NCBI GenBank assembly: GCA_965200355.1
Contig: OZ241351.1
Coordinates: 2,170,001-2,234,000 of the forward strand
Length of the DNA: 64,000 nt
From: Bin18 sp965200355
Lineage (GTDB): Bacteria; Desulfobacterota; Binatia; Bin18
Direction: 5' to 3'
Shown: piece by piece, positions 1-8,466 of the stretch
Layout: every line of letters starts with the position of its first letter
Numbering within the stretch: the stretch's first letter is position 1
Notes under the pieces: generated by a model
What the model saw: only the letters and a program-made list of their open reading frames with translations
What the model was told of the DNA's origin: nothing
The model's database searches: none
Made by a program: the position numbers and the translations under genes

Positions 1-59
1 TGACATTTGCGGCCTGTAGCGCGCGTCTTGAAGAGGGAGAACGGAGCGTTGGTCTTCTT

Positions 60-635
60 ATGCTTGGGCTGCGAGCAGCTCAGGGAACGGTCCGTGAGGT
101 CGAATCGAAAACCCGAGGACAGGAGGCTATCTACCAGCACTTACGTCTCCAGCCCCCTAAGGGCCACGATTCGGCCCTCGCTCAACAGATCGAAAAAATC
201 CATCAAACCAGCGTACGCTCCAAGCGAGCCCTGCTCACCCAGTTGAAAGAACAACACGCCGCCATGCGCCGCCAGTCGGAACAGGATATCCGACTGGCCC
301 ATGAGGAATTTCTTCACGCCCAAGCCGCGTACCGGAAAAGGCTACTCCCGGAGGGGGCATACTGCCAAGCGCGTGAGGTCTATGCTGGGGCGTTGGCCCA
401 CTATCGGGGCCGGCTGGAACAGTATCGAACCGGACTCAGACTCTACACCGACGCCTTGAATGCCTACCGTGAACAGTTTGTCATTCCGTGTATTCGTGGC
501 TACACCAACCCGGCTCGCTGGCAGGCCCTGCTCACCAGGTTTGAACAGGACGATTTTTTGCAAGAACTGCTGAATGCGCTGACCGCCAATGCGATTCGCA
601 GCCTTCCGCCGCCGAGGCCGCCGGATGTCAGCTAA
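60..635 (+). CDS. hypothetical coiled-coil-like protein, probably 5'-partial
   Basis: I do not recognise this protein. The reading frame is open from the left edge of the window (position 3) to this ATG, so the true start may lie outside and the first methionine shown may be internal. The product (191 aa from the ATG) is rich in Gln, Arg, Glu and Ala, with long helical stretches such as QQIEKIHQT and LKEQHAAMRRQ, and repeated Tyr/Arg positions (YAGALAHYRGRLEQYRTGL). This suggests an elongated helical or coiled-coil protein. No signal peptide or membrane segment is visible in the part present. It ends 34 nt before the phosphatase gene on the same strand, so the two may be co-transcribed. Confidence 0.5.
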   Translation: MLGLRAAQGTVREVESKTRGQEAIYQHLRLQPPKGHDSALAQQIEKIHQTSVRSKRALLTQLKEQHAAMRRQSEQDIRLAHEEFLHAQAAYRKRLLPEGAYCQAREVYAGALAHYRGRLEQYRTGLRLYTDALNAYREQFVIPCIRGYTNPARWQALLTRFEQDDFLQELLNALTANAIRSLPPPRPPDVS

Positions 636-669
636 TAGATACGCAAGCGGCCCATCCCCAAGGACCATC

Positions 670-1224
670 ATGCCGCCTCCGACGCTGTATCTGATCCGAC
701 ACGGGCAGGCCAGCGCTGGCTTCGACCAGGCCCACGACCCAGGACTCGACGCCATTGGCCGCGCCCAAGCTGAAGCGATAGCGACCACATTGGCCTCGCT
801 GGGGCCGCTGCCCATTGTCACCAGCCCGCTCCGGCGGACCCGCCAGACCGCCGCGGCATTTGAGAAACGCTGGAAAGTCCAGGCCCGAATCGAACCCGCG
901 GTGGCTGAGATCCCGGCTCCAACGCCAGACCTGCAAGCCCGCACCGTCTGGCTCAGACAGGCGATGCGGGGCCGTTGGCATGAGCTTGGGCTTCAGTATC
1001 AGGAGTGGCGGCAGCAGGTCGTTGCCGCCCTGCTGGCCCTCAAGACCACGACCGTCGTCACCTCTCACTTTATTGCCATTAACGCGGCGGTCGGTGCGGC
1101 CACTCAGGATGACCGGGTCATCTGCTTTGAGCCTGACAACTGCTCGTGCACCCGTCTGGAAGTGCACGAAGGCCGACTCCGTGTCGTCGAACTGGGCCGC
1201 CAGCGCGAGACCCGGATTCTCTAG
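670..1224 (+). CDS. histidine phosphatase family protein (phosphoglycerate mutase-like)
   Basis: The product (184 aa) begins with the branch-1 histidine phosphatase signature LYLIRHGQAS, in which the histidine accepts the phosphoryl group. A second conserved histidine is in VVTSHFIAIN near the C-terminus, and TSPLRRTRQTA is the usual Arg-containing motif of the family. The enzyme should hydrolyse a small phosphate ester in the cytoplasm, but the substrate cannot be read from the sequence. The frame is open further upstream; I chose the ATG with AAGGA 7 nt ahead of it, which puts the RHG motif in the usual N-terminal place. The next gene, on the same strand 86 nt downstream, is an APH-type kinase. 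Confidence 0.88.
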   Translation: MPPPTLYLIRHGQASAGFDQAHDPGLDAIGRAQAEAIATTLASLGPLPIVTSPLRRTRQTAAAFEKRWKVQARIEPAVAEIPAPTPDLQARTVWLRQAMRGRWHELGLQYQEWRQQVVAALLALKTTTVVTSHFIAINAAVGAATQDDRVICFEPDNCSCTRLEVHEGRLRVVELGRQRETRIL

Positions 1225-1310
1225 GGCCGCTCCGGTCTTGCGTTCTGCCTGCGGGGATGTTTGAAACAGGGCGAAAACCGCACGCCCAAACGTTTCCGGG
1301 GAGGGACGCT

Positions 1311-2402
1311 ATGACAACACCTGAAACCGCAATGATGCTGACCCCGCGCACCTCGCTCACCACAGAAACCGCGCCGGTACTGGAGCAGCATCGCTTTGAT
1401 GAAGCCGCCCTTGAAGGCTATATGCAAGAGCACGTTGAGGGCTTTACTGCGCCCTTACACGTCGGTCAGGTCCGGGGCGGGATGTCCAACCCGACCTTTG
1501 TGTTGACCGATGGCGCGGACAAACGCTATGTACTGCGCAAAAAACCGCCGGGGACCCTCTTGCCCTCCGCCCACGCGGTGGACCGTGAGTTTCGGGTCAT
1601 TTCCGCCCTGTGGCAGACCGATGTGCCGGTCGCAAAACCCTATGTCCTGTGCCAGGACCCCAGCGTCATTGGGGTGGATTTCTATATCATGGATTTTGTG
1701 GAGGGTCGGGTCTTCCGTGGCTATGAGTTGCCCGAGTTGGCGCCGGCGGAACGCCGCGAGATTTACCGGGCCATGGTTGATGTCATGGCCAAACTCCATC
1801 AGGTCGATTTCCGGGCGGTGGGGCTGGAAGGCTATGGCAAAGTCGGCGGGTATATGGAACGCCAGGTGCGGCGCTGGTCCAAGCAGTATGAGGCCAGCAA
1901 GACCGACGAGCTGCCAGCCATGGAAAACCTCATGCAATGGCTACCTGAACATCTGCCCGCGCACCACGAGACAACCATTGCCCACGGGGATTTTCGTCTG
2001 GAAAACATGATCTTTCATCATACCGAGCCCAGGGTGCTGGCCGTGGTAGACTGGGAGCTAAGTACGCTGGGCGCACCCCTCTCCGATTTGGCTTATAACT
2101 GTTTGCCGTACTACGTCCCGGACGATATGCGCGGCGACCTGACCAATATAGACTACACGAGCTACGGCATCCCGTCCGAGGCGGAATATGTCGCCTGGTA
2201 TGGTCAGAAGACGGGCCGGCAAGACATCCCGGAGTGGAAATTCTATCTAGTGTTTTCGCTCTTCCGGCTGGCCGCTATCGTGCAAGGCGTCTATAAACGC
2301 GGCCTCGAAGGCAATGCCAGCTCGCCCGAAGCCATCACCCGAGGAGAAAAATGCAAACAGCTGTGCGCCGCCGGCTGGCACCTAGTTGAGCAGGGCGTCT
2401 AG
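1311..2402 (+). CDS. APH-family phosphotransferase (ACAD10/11-type kinase domain)
   Basis: This 363-aa protein is an aminoglycoside-phosphotransferase-fold kinase. Visible motifs are a Gly-rich loop region (VRGGMSNPTFVL), the Brenner-type catalytic segment HGDFRLEN at about residue 225, and the metal-binding VVDWELS about 20 residues later. Stand-alone members of this branch resemble the kinase domain of ACAD10/ACAD11 and are usually found with acyl-CoA dehydrogenases. They are thought to phosphorylate hydroxy-acyl intermediates during catabolism rather than antibiotics. The start is placed at the ATG after GGGAGGGACGCT; the frame is open about 55 codons upstream without a recognisable domain. 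The gene ends 30 nt from a convergent gene. Confidence 0.85.
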   Translation: MTTPETAMMLTPRTSLTTETAPVLEQHRFDEAALEGYMQEHVEGFTAPLHVGQVRGGMSNPTFVLTDGADKRYVLRKKPPGTLLPSAHAVDREFRVISALWQTDVPVAKPYVLCQDPSVIGVDFYIMDFVEGRVFRGYELPELAPAERREIYRAMVDVMAKLHQVDFRAVGLEGYGKVGGYMERQVRRWSKQYEASKTDELPAMENLMQWLPEHLPAHHETTIAHGDFRLENMIFHHTEPRVLAVVDWELSTLGAPLSDLAYNCLPYYVPDDMRGDLTNIDYTSYGIPSEAEYVAWYGQKTGRQDIPEWKFYLVFSLFRLAAIVQGVYKRGLEGNASSPEAITRGEKCKQLCAAGWHLVEQGV

Positions 2403-2431
2403 GTCGTCTTCAGTTCTCACCAGACCCCTGC

Positions 2432-3667
2432 CTACTCGTATCCGGCTCCGCCGACTGGTGTCACGCTTGCCGGCGGAGGAGACAGGAAAAAGTCGGCGGT
2501 GGACCGAATCACCTCCGGGTCGGTCGTCTTCAGCAGTATCCCAAAGGCTGAGAGCCGATATCTGCCGGCGGCCAGCCGCGCCAGGTTGGAAAAATGAAAT
2601 CCAAAAGACGGCTGCCCGCTGTGCGGCGGTCCGGTATTGGAAAAATACGTCCGTTGCGCAAGCTGTTGGAGCCCGCCTTCGAGGCGCATGACCAGCAAGA
2701 GCGTCTGACCTGTGGGAAGCTGCAAGGCCGCCCAGCGTGGAGCCTGTTCTTCTCCCGCCGCCGGCTCGTCTGCCTGCAACACCTGAGCCTGACCGAAATC
2801 GAGGAAATTGAAATAGGTGCTGACCTCGCCATCGGCCAGAATAAAACGCGGTGGAATTTTGAGCTTGACCAGGGCACTGCCCTCGACAAAGTTCGGATAA
2901 AAGATGAGATCAATCCGCCCCCTGGCACGCATACCAAAGGGCAGGGGAAACCAATAGCGCGCCCGGCGAGTCACCCGAACCGGGCCCTGGGTATAGCCGT
3001 ATAGCCGGGCGCGCAGGTCTTTATCGGTCCGCCGGATATTCAGCAGCCCGCCCAGAAACCCGACCTCAGCCTCAACGCCCATATGCGAGATGAGGTTTTG
3101 TCCCAGCGCGCCCGGTGATTCCACAAAAGCGAGGTGGCTGGGAAGCGGCGTATCAAAAGCCATGCTATAGCCTTCGGCATAGATATGATCCTGTTGAGGG
3201 TCGTAGCGCACGAGGCTGGGGCGGGTGGGCTGGTCTGCGGGCACTCCCACCCGAAGATAGACAAAGCCAAGCGGAGGCTCGTGAGCGCCGAGGCGGACCT
3301 CATGCCACTCGCCGGCTGGAAACGCTGCCGCGGTGGCGCGCGGCCCGATATCCCGTCTCAGAAAAATAATCGCATCGTTCGGGTCAAACCGCCCTGGCTG
3401 GTCGTCTTGGCTGGGACGCGGGCCGGCTTTGATGACCCACCGGCCGCGTCGGTCGCGGGCGTCAATCTGGAAGGGGATGGGCGTCAGGGCCGCCTGATGA
3501 AAGGCAAATACCTGAATGTGGGAGAGGGCGTGTTGCTGTAAGAAGGGGAGGTCGCGCCCCTCAAGGACAATCACGCCGGGCTGGGCCGGTGTGATTGTCG
3601 CCCAGAGCTGGGTCGGCACGCTCGTGAGCATGCCGGCGATGAGCAACGTCAGATGGATACGCCGCAC
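2432..3667 (-). CDS. hypothetical exported protein
   Basis: I do not recognise a family. With the GTG start chosen here the product is about 411 aa and begins with two arginines and a hydrophobic stretch (IHLTLLIAGMLTSVPTQLWA), a classic secretion signal with an AxA-like cleavage site. The mature part is rich in beta-strand-forming and aromatic residues (for example RARYWFPLPFGMRARGR), consistent with a periplasmic or outer-membrane-associated beta protein. An upstream ATG (3763) would force an 89-nt overlap with the aminotransferase gene. The GTG lies 7 nt after that gene's stop and gives a clean signal peptide, so I prefer it. It is likely co-transcribed with the aminotransferase. Confidence 0.65.
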   Translation of the reverse strand: MRRIHLTLLIAGMLTSVPTQLWATITPAQPGVIVLEGRDLPFLQQHALSHIQVFAFHQAALTPIPFQIDARDRRGRWVIKAGPRPSQDDQPGRFDPNDAIIFLRRDIGPRATAAAFPAGEWHEVRLGAHEPPLGFVYLRVGVPADQPTRPSLVRYDPQQDHIYAEGYSMAFDTPLPSHLAFVESPGALGQNLISHMGVEAEVGFLGGLLNIRRTDKDLRARLYGYTQGPVRVTRRARYWFPLPFGMRARGRIDLIFYPNFVEGSALVKLKIPPRFILADGEVSTYFNFLDFGQAQVLQADEPAAGEEQAPRWAALQLPTGQTLLLVMRLEGGLQQLAQRTYFSNTGPPHSGQPSFGFHFSNLARLAAGRYRLSAFGILLKTTDPEVIRSTADFFLSPPPASVTPVGGAGYE

Positions 3668-3674
3668 GAATCCG

Positions 3675-5111
3675 CTATTTGCCGCTGGCCCGCTGCCACT
3701 CGCCGTCAAGCGTCTCCGCCACTTCTTGAATCGCCCTCCCCAGCGTATCCACCATCTCGTCAATCTGCGCTCGGCTGATGATTAAAGGCGGACACAGGGC
3801 GATATTATTCGCGCCCGCGACGCGCGTAATCAAGCCGTTATCCAGGGCTTTTTCCCAGACCTGTTGCGCAATGCGCAACTCGGCCGGAAACATGGCCTTG
3901 GTCGCCTTATCGCTGACTAGTTCAACCGCGGCGAGCAAGCCCTTGCCGCGCGTATCGCCCACAATGGGCAGCTCGTGCAGGGCGGCTAAGCGTTTTTGCA
4001 AATAGCGCCCCTGGGTACGGGCGTTCTGGACGAGTTTTTCCTTTTCGATGATTTCGAGATTGGCCAGGGCCGCGGCACAGACGGTTGGATGGCCGCTATA
4101 GGTGTAGCCGTGCCAGAAGGCGTAATCATCGCCGGTTTCTAAAAAGGTCTGGAAAATGTCCTCTTTGAACAGGACCACGCCAAGCGGCAGGTAGCCACTC
4201 GTCACCCCTTTTGCTGAAACCAGAATATCCGGGACCACGCCAAAGCCGGTTGAGGCAAACATGCTGCCGGTGCGGCCAAAGCCGGTGATCACTTCGTCAC
4301 ACACCATGAGGATATTATGCCGCGAGCAAATCTCCCGAATCGCCGGCCACCAGCCATCGGGCGGCACAATCACCCCGCCAACGCCCTGAATCGGTTCGGC
4401 CACAAAAGCCCCAATGCTTTCCGCCCCTTCACGCTGAATAATTTTTTCGAGATCCTCCGCGCCGTTATGCTCGCGATAGGTATACGGGCGCGGCATATGA
4501 ATGACGCCCGGCAGGCCAGGGGCGACCTGATGATTAAAAAGAGGAATACCAGTCAGTGACGCGGCCCCGCTCGACGTTCCGTGATAGCCCTGTTCCAGCG
4601 TAATGAACTTTGTCTTTTGGGGTTGTCCTTTGGCTTTCCAATAGGCGCGGACCAGACGGATCATCGATTCGTTCGACTCTGAGCCGCCAGAGGTCAGGAT
4701 CACGCGCTTGAGACCCTTGGGCGCGATCTTGGCCAGCTTCGCCGCCAGTTGGACGGTTGGGACCGAAGTCGGGCCGATCAGCGTGGGCGCAAAGGCTAAG
4801 TGCTTCATCTGCTCGGCCACCGCCCGGTTGATTTCTTTTCGTCCGTGTCCGATATGCACATTCCACAGGGAGGCGAGACCATCGATATACTTCTTGCCCT
4901 CTGTATCCCAGAGGTAGATGCCTTGTCCCTTGACAAAGACCGGCACCCCTTTGTTCTGCTGCAAGCCGAGCGGCACAAAGCCGTGGACGAGGTGAGCCGC
5001 ATCCTGTCTGCGTAAGGCTTTGGCCTGGCGTGGCTCCAGGGCAACCGAGGAGGCTTTCTTGCGGGGTCGTAACGGAACGACTTTTGTCTGCGTTTTTGTT
5101 TGGCGTGCCAT
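3675..5111 (-). CDS. class III PLP-dependent aminotransferase
   Basis: This 478-aa protein matches the class III (omega-amino acid:pyruvate type) aminotransferases. It has LTSGGSESNESMIRL in the cofactor-phosphate region, YHGTSSGAASLTG, the DEVITGFGRTG motif whose Asp contacts the PLP pyridine nitrogen, and the PLP lysine in SAKGVTSGYLPLG. It should move an amino group between an amine or omega-amino acid and a keto acid in the cytosol; the donor cannot be assigned. The N-terminus carries a basic extension of about 35 residues (KTQTKVVPLRPRKKA) not usual for the family. The ATG has AAGGAGAG 8 nt upstream. It is divergent from the aldo/keto reductase gene, with about 118 nt between them. Confidence 0.9.
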   Translation of the reverse strand: MARQTKTQTKVVPLRPRKKASSVALEPRQAKALRRQDAAHLVHGFVPLGLQQNKGVPVFVKGQGIYLWDTEGKKYIDGLASLWNVHIGHGRKEINRAVAEQMKHLAFAPTLIGPTSVPTVQLAAKLAKIAPKGLKRVILTSGGSESNESMIRLVRAYWKAKGQPQKTKFITLEQGYHGTSSGAASLTGIPLFNHQVAPGLPGVIHMPRPYTYREHNGAEDLEKIIQREGAESIGAFVAEPIQGVGGVIVPPDGWWPAIREICSRHNILMVCDEVITGFGRTGSMFASTGFGVVPDILVSAKGVTSGYLPLGVVLFKEDIFQTFLETGDDYAFWHGYTYSGHPTVCAAALANLEIIEKEKLVQNARTQGRYLQKRLAALHELPIVGDTRGKGLLAAVELVSDKATKAMFPAELRIAQQVWEKALDNGLITRVAGANNIALCPPLIISRAQIDEMVDTLGRAIQEVAETLDGEWQRASGK

Positions 5112-5229
5112 ACTTCTCTCCTTATCGCGATGATCTCTTGCGCTCCGGGATGAATCCAATCATATACGAGGTACGCGAAAAATCCCAGCCTGACACCGGC
5201 CTGGTGAAACGAAAAAAAGAGGAGGAAGA

Positions 5230-6237
5230 ATGCAAACCAAGCGCATGGGGCGAACCGGCCTGAAGGTTTCCGAAATCTGTCTGGGCACAATGACCTTTGG
5301 GCGTCAGTGCGAAGAAGCGCAGAGCTTTGCCATTATGGAGACCGCCTTCGAGAACGGCGTGGATTTCTTTGATACTGCGGACGTGTATCCGGCTGGTGGT
5401 GGCATCGAAGCCGTGGGCCGCACCGAGGAGATTGTCGGGAAATGGTTAAAAAGCCGACGTGAAGACATCATCCTGGCCACCAAATGCTCGGGCGCGACAG
5501 GGAACCGGCCGAATGACCGGGGTCTCTCGCGCAAGCATATCTCCGCCGCGGTTGAGGCGAGTCTCAGGCGCTTGCAGACCGACTATATCGATCTGTATCA
5601 AGTCCATGCGCCCGACCCGAAAACGCCGATTGAGGAAACCTTACGCGCCCTGGACGATCTGGTCCATCAGGGCAAGGTGCGTTATCTTGGCTGCTCAAAT
5701 TTTCAAGCCTGGCGTCTGGCTTTGGCCCTGTGGCAGAGTGACACACTCGGCCTGGCGCGCTTCGAGTGTGTCCAGCCGCGCTATAATATGCTGTTCCGTG
5801 AAATTGAGCACGAACTCTTTCCCCTGTGTCGTGAACAGGGCATTGGCATGATTCCATACAATCCGCTGGCCGGCGGGTTTCTGACTGGTAAGCACAAAGC
5901 CGACGCGGAACCGGCCGCGGACACGCGCTTTGCCCTTGACGGGATAGCCGGAAAAATCCACCGCCAGCGCTACTGGCAGGAGGCCCAGTTTGCCGCGGTT
6001 GCGCATCTCCAAGAATTTTTTACTGCGCGCAATAAACCCCTCGTTCAAGTGGCAATCGCCTGGGTGCTGGCCCAACCCGAAGTCACCTCGCCCATCGTGG
6101 GTGCCACCTCAGTCGAACAACTCAAGCAATCTCTGCCAGCGGTCGAGATGAGCCTGGACGAAGAGGAAATGGAGCTGTGTAACGATCTGTGGTTCTCGCT
6201 GCCGCGCCTCCGGGACAAGTCGGTAGCATTGCGGTAG
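5230..6237 (+). CDS. aldo/keto reductase
   Basis: A 335-aa (beta/alpha)8 NADPH-dependent oxidoreductase. The catalytic tetrad is readable as Asp48 (FFDTADVY), Tyr53, Lys85 (LATKCSG) and His126 (YQVHAPDP). The C-terminal cofactor region contains SPIVGATSVEQL, which is typical of YajO/YghZ-like and voltage-channel beta-type reductases. It reduces carbonyls to alcohols in the cytoplasm, with unknown natural substrate. The ATG is preceded by AGAGGAGGAAGA, a strong ribosome binding site. It is divergent from the aminotransferase gene and shares its intergenic region. Confidence 0.92.
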   Translation: MQTKRMGRTGLKVSEICLGTMTFGRQCEEAQSFAIMETAFENGVDFFDTADVYPAGGGIEAVGRTEEIVGKWLKSRREDIILATKCSGATGNRPNDRGLSRKHISAAVEASLRRLQTDYIDLYQVHAPDPKTPIEETLRALDDLVHQGKVRYLGCSNFQAWRLALALWQSDTLGLARFECVQPRYNMLFREIEHELFPLCREQGIGMIPYNPLAGGFLTGKHKADAEPAADTRFALDGIAGKIHRQRYWQEAQFAAVAHLQEFFTARNKPLVQVAIAWVLAQPEVTSPIVGATSVEQLKQSLPAVEMSLDEEEMELCNDLWFSLPRLRDKSVALR

Positions 6238-6311
6238 GGGCGACAGCGCGGCGAGACAGGCGGCGGTGATTTGGCGTGCCGACCCCATCATGTCCGGGGC
6301 CGGCGTCGGCC

Positions 6312-7631
6312 TCAATCCCCTTCTTCTATGAACACCAAATGCCCGGCTTCCTCCTGGGCGCGGATTTTCTCTTCAATATCGGCCGAGAGTTCTATCTTGC
6401 GATGCTGAGGAAACTTCTCCCGGTCCAAGGTCGGGCGCAGAAAATACTGCTCCGGGACGGGTACTTCTGACTGACTCTTCAGTTGGGCAAAATACCAGAC
6501 CCGGGGCAGGACGCCAGGGTTGAAGAAGACCTCTTGATCCTCGGCAGACCACTCTCTGAGTTCATGCGCGTCGTGCACGCTATAGCGCATATAATCGATG
6601 GTCACGTCCCAGTAGTGGTTGAAGAGAATCCCGTAGCCACGCTCCCCGGCCGGCTTGTTGTGGTGCTTGGCCAGCCGGGTTTCCACAAAAATAAGCCGCC
6701 CATCTTGGCTGTACTGCTCAATCCTGAGCGGGTAAAAATAGTGCTTGTCCAACCAGTAGATGATGGTGGGCGCATAATAGTTCGGGAGCCATTCCTCTCT
6801 GACCGTGGTTTTCAGCACCCAGCACTCGACTCCCCCGTCTGGGGTGTAAAATGGATAGTCATCACCCATCATCTTGAGGCGGTCCGTCGGGACGTCGTGG
6901 AGGCTGCCGTCCGGGTCGGCCAGGGTGACGGTCGGGCGTGTGCGCGGAAAACGAACGGTCTGGTAGAGCGTATCGACGCCGATGAGCTGCCATGAAAACT
7001 CCCAGGGGTCGCGGCCAAACAAGTCGTCAAAACTCTCGGCTCCTTGGGCCAGCTTATCCCCCCGGCGGGGCTGGGGTTGACGACGGACCCGCCGCAACTC
7101 GGGCGAGTAGACAAACAAGTCCCAGCGGACGTTCGCCTCCTGACCGGCCCGGTACTGGGTGAGAAACATCTGATTGCCAATGTTCTCTGGCGGATAAAAG
7201 TTCTGGCCGGTGATTTTGCGGGTGGGCTCTCCGGGGCGGGTCCCGTATAGCTCGCCTTCCAGACCCTGCTGACCGCTCGCATTTGGCACGTAGAAGATTG
7301 GGCTATACATTTTTTCGGTCAGCAAATAGCCATGCGCAGTCAGCGCGCCGCTGACATCCACCAGATTGCACGACCAGCGTGGCGAGTGGCTGAACTCCAT
7401 GGCCCGATAGCCCATCTCTTCTGCGGTATACGGCGGCTGAAACGGATAGCGCTCGGCCGGCATATACGGCCGCTCTGGGTCGCGGGGTGTGTCGGTCCGA
7501 GGGTCGAACAGTTGGCGCTCTGCTGCGGTCAGCTCGCCCACCACCCGCCAGGTTTTTGCCTCTGTGGGCGAGGTGGCCCAGACCGCCGGCGCAAGGCAGA
7601 CGCTAAAAACAAGGAGGAAGAGTGTCAGCAT
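6312..7631 (-). CDS. DUF1329 outer-membrane lipoprotein-sorting-like protein (first copy)
   Basis: About 439 aa with an N-terminal signal sequence (LTLFLLVFSVCLAPAVWA) and a long aromatic-rich mature domain. Segments such as RWDLFVYSPELRRVRR, FGRDPWEFSWQLIG and the late YYAPTIIYWLDKHYFYPLRIE fit the DUF1329 family, exported proteins with a LolA/LolB-like fold often encoded near RND-type exporters or hydrophobic-substrate catabolism. The biochemical role of the family is unknown. The frame also has ATGs at 7685 and 7733. I chose the one with AAAAGGAG 11 nt upstream, although the longer forms would add a basic N-region. A second family member lies 0.8 kb away on the same strand. Confidence 0.78.
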   Translation of the reverse strand: MLTLFLLVFSVCLAPAVWATSPTEAKTWRVVGELTAAERQLFDPRTDTPRDPERPYMPAERYPFQPPYTAEEMGYRAMEFSHSPRWSCNLVDVSGALTAHGYLLTEKMYSPIFYVPNASGQQGLEGELYGTRPGEPTRKITGQNFYPPENIGNQMFLTQYRAGQEANVRWDLFVYSPELRRVRRQPQPRRGDKLAQGAESFDDLFGRDPWEFSWQLIGVDTLYQTVRFPRTRPTVTLADPDGSLHDVPTDRLKMMGDDYPFYTPDGGVECWVLKTTVREEWLPNYYAPTIIYWLDKHYFYPLRIEQYSQDGRLIFVETRLAKHHNKPAGERGYGILFNHYWDVTIDYMRYSVHDAHELREWSAEDQEVFFNPGVLPRVWYFAQLKSQSEVPVPEQYFLRPTLDREKFPQHRKIELSADIEEKIRAQEEAGHLVFIEEGD

Positions 7632-7840
7632 CGCCTGTATGGCTCCTTTTCGACTGTCCTGGATTGTGAAGAATGGGTTGACCATATTGAGATTCTTGTT
7701 AGATTTTCCCTGGCAAGAAAGAATAATGATCATGCTGGAGTGGTAAACGAGCAGGAAGGAGATGCCTATGCGCTGCTACGAAGGAGATGACGCCGCCTTC
7801 TAAATTTTCCACTTATCGTGCAAGGCCTGAAACCATTGTA

Positions 7841-7870
7841 AAGAGCCGAGCGTTTTCCTGCTCGGCTCTT
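7841..7870 (-). terminator. Perfect 11-bp hairpin, probable terminator
   Basis: AAGAGCCGAGC and GCTCGGCTCTT form a perfect 11-bp stem around an 8-nt loop. It sits 7 nt after the stop of the DUF4760 gene. On the minus strand the stem ends in CTCTTTAC, a short U-tract, so it is a plausible intrinsic terminator for that gene. Confidence 0.7.
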
Positions 7871-7877
7871 CGTGCTT

Positions 7878-8405
7878 CTATAACGGCCCAAAAACAGTCC
7901 AGTATCCAACAATAATTCCCCGAAAGAAATTTCTTGCTGTCTCTTCATCTGCCTGTTTGTCGTGAATCGCAAGTCCTAATACTTCAAAAAAGTTCACCAC
8001 ATCAATGAAATTGGACCACGCTTCGTTGTCCTGGCGCAGTTCATCTAGCTGCTTGCTTGTCGTAGTTGCCTTGTTTTTTAGCTGCTCATAAATTCCTCGT
8101 CCTTTTCGACGAGTGTCATAGAATTTTGGATCTGTCCAGCGAAGAGCAAAGTCAAACGCAGTAGTACGTCTCGCCTGTTCCAATTGCTTCTCGCGCTGAT
8201 ACAGCCTGACGAGTAACGTAATAGCACCGGTAAAGAGACCAAGAGCACTAGCTATGAATACATAGACTGCCCGATTTTCAGGTGAGGCATATGCAAACTT
8301 ATAGATAAGTATCCCAACGATAATGGCTGCCAAACAAATCCAAACAAATGTCAGATGGAGCTTAATAGCGGTCGTTCCCAGCCAATTTATCCTTTGTTCA
8401 GCCAC
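7878..8405 (-). CDS. DUF4760-like membrane protein
   Basis: A 175-aa protein with two N-terminal membrane segments (HLTFVWICLAAIIVGILIY and VFIASALGLFTGAITLLV). A cytoplasmic helical domain follows, with the ...EAWSNFIDVVNFFEVLGLAI... and NFFRGIIVGYWTVF pattern seen in DUF4760 proteins, whose function is not established. The gene is clearly richer in A+T than its neighbours and uses codons such as ATA and AAA freely. It also splits two DUF1329 genes on the same strand. Both facts suggest it was inserted by transfer. It has its own terminator-like hairpin just downstream. The family assignment is from pattern memory and could be wrong. Confidence 0.6.
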   Translation of the reverse strand: MAEQRINWLGTTAIKLHLTFVWICLAAIIVGILIYKFAYASPENRAVYVFIASALGLFTGAITLLVRLYQREKQLEQARRTTAFDFALRWTDPKFYDTRRKGRGIYEQLKNKATTTSKQLDELRQDNEAWSNFIDVVNFFEVLGLAIHDKQADEETARNFFRGIIVGYWTVFGPL

Positions 8406-8466
8406 GCCTGTCCTCTATATGATTTTCATTTGCATCCGTTCACCGAGTATATGGATAGGGCGCAAT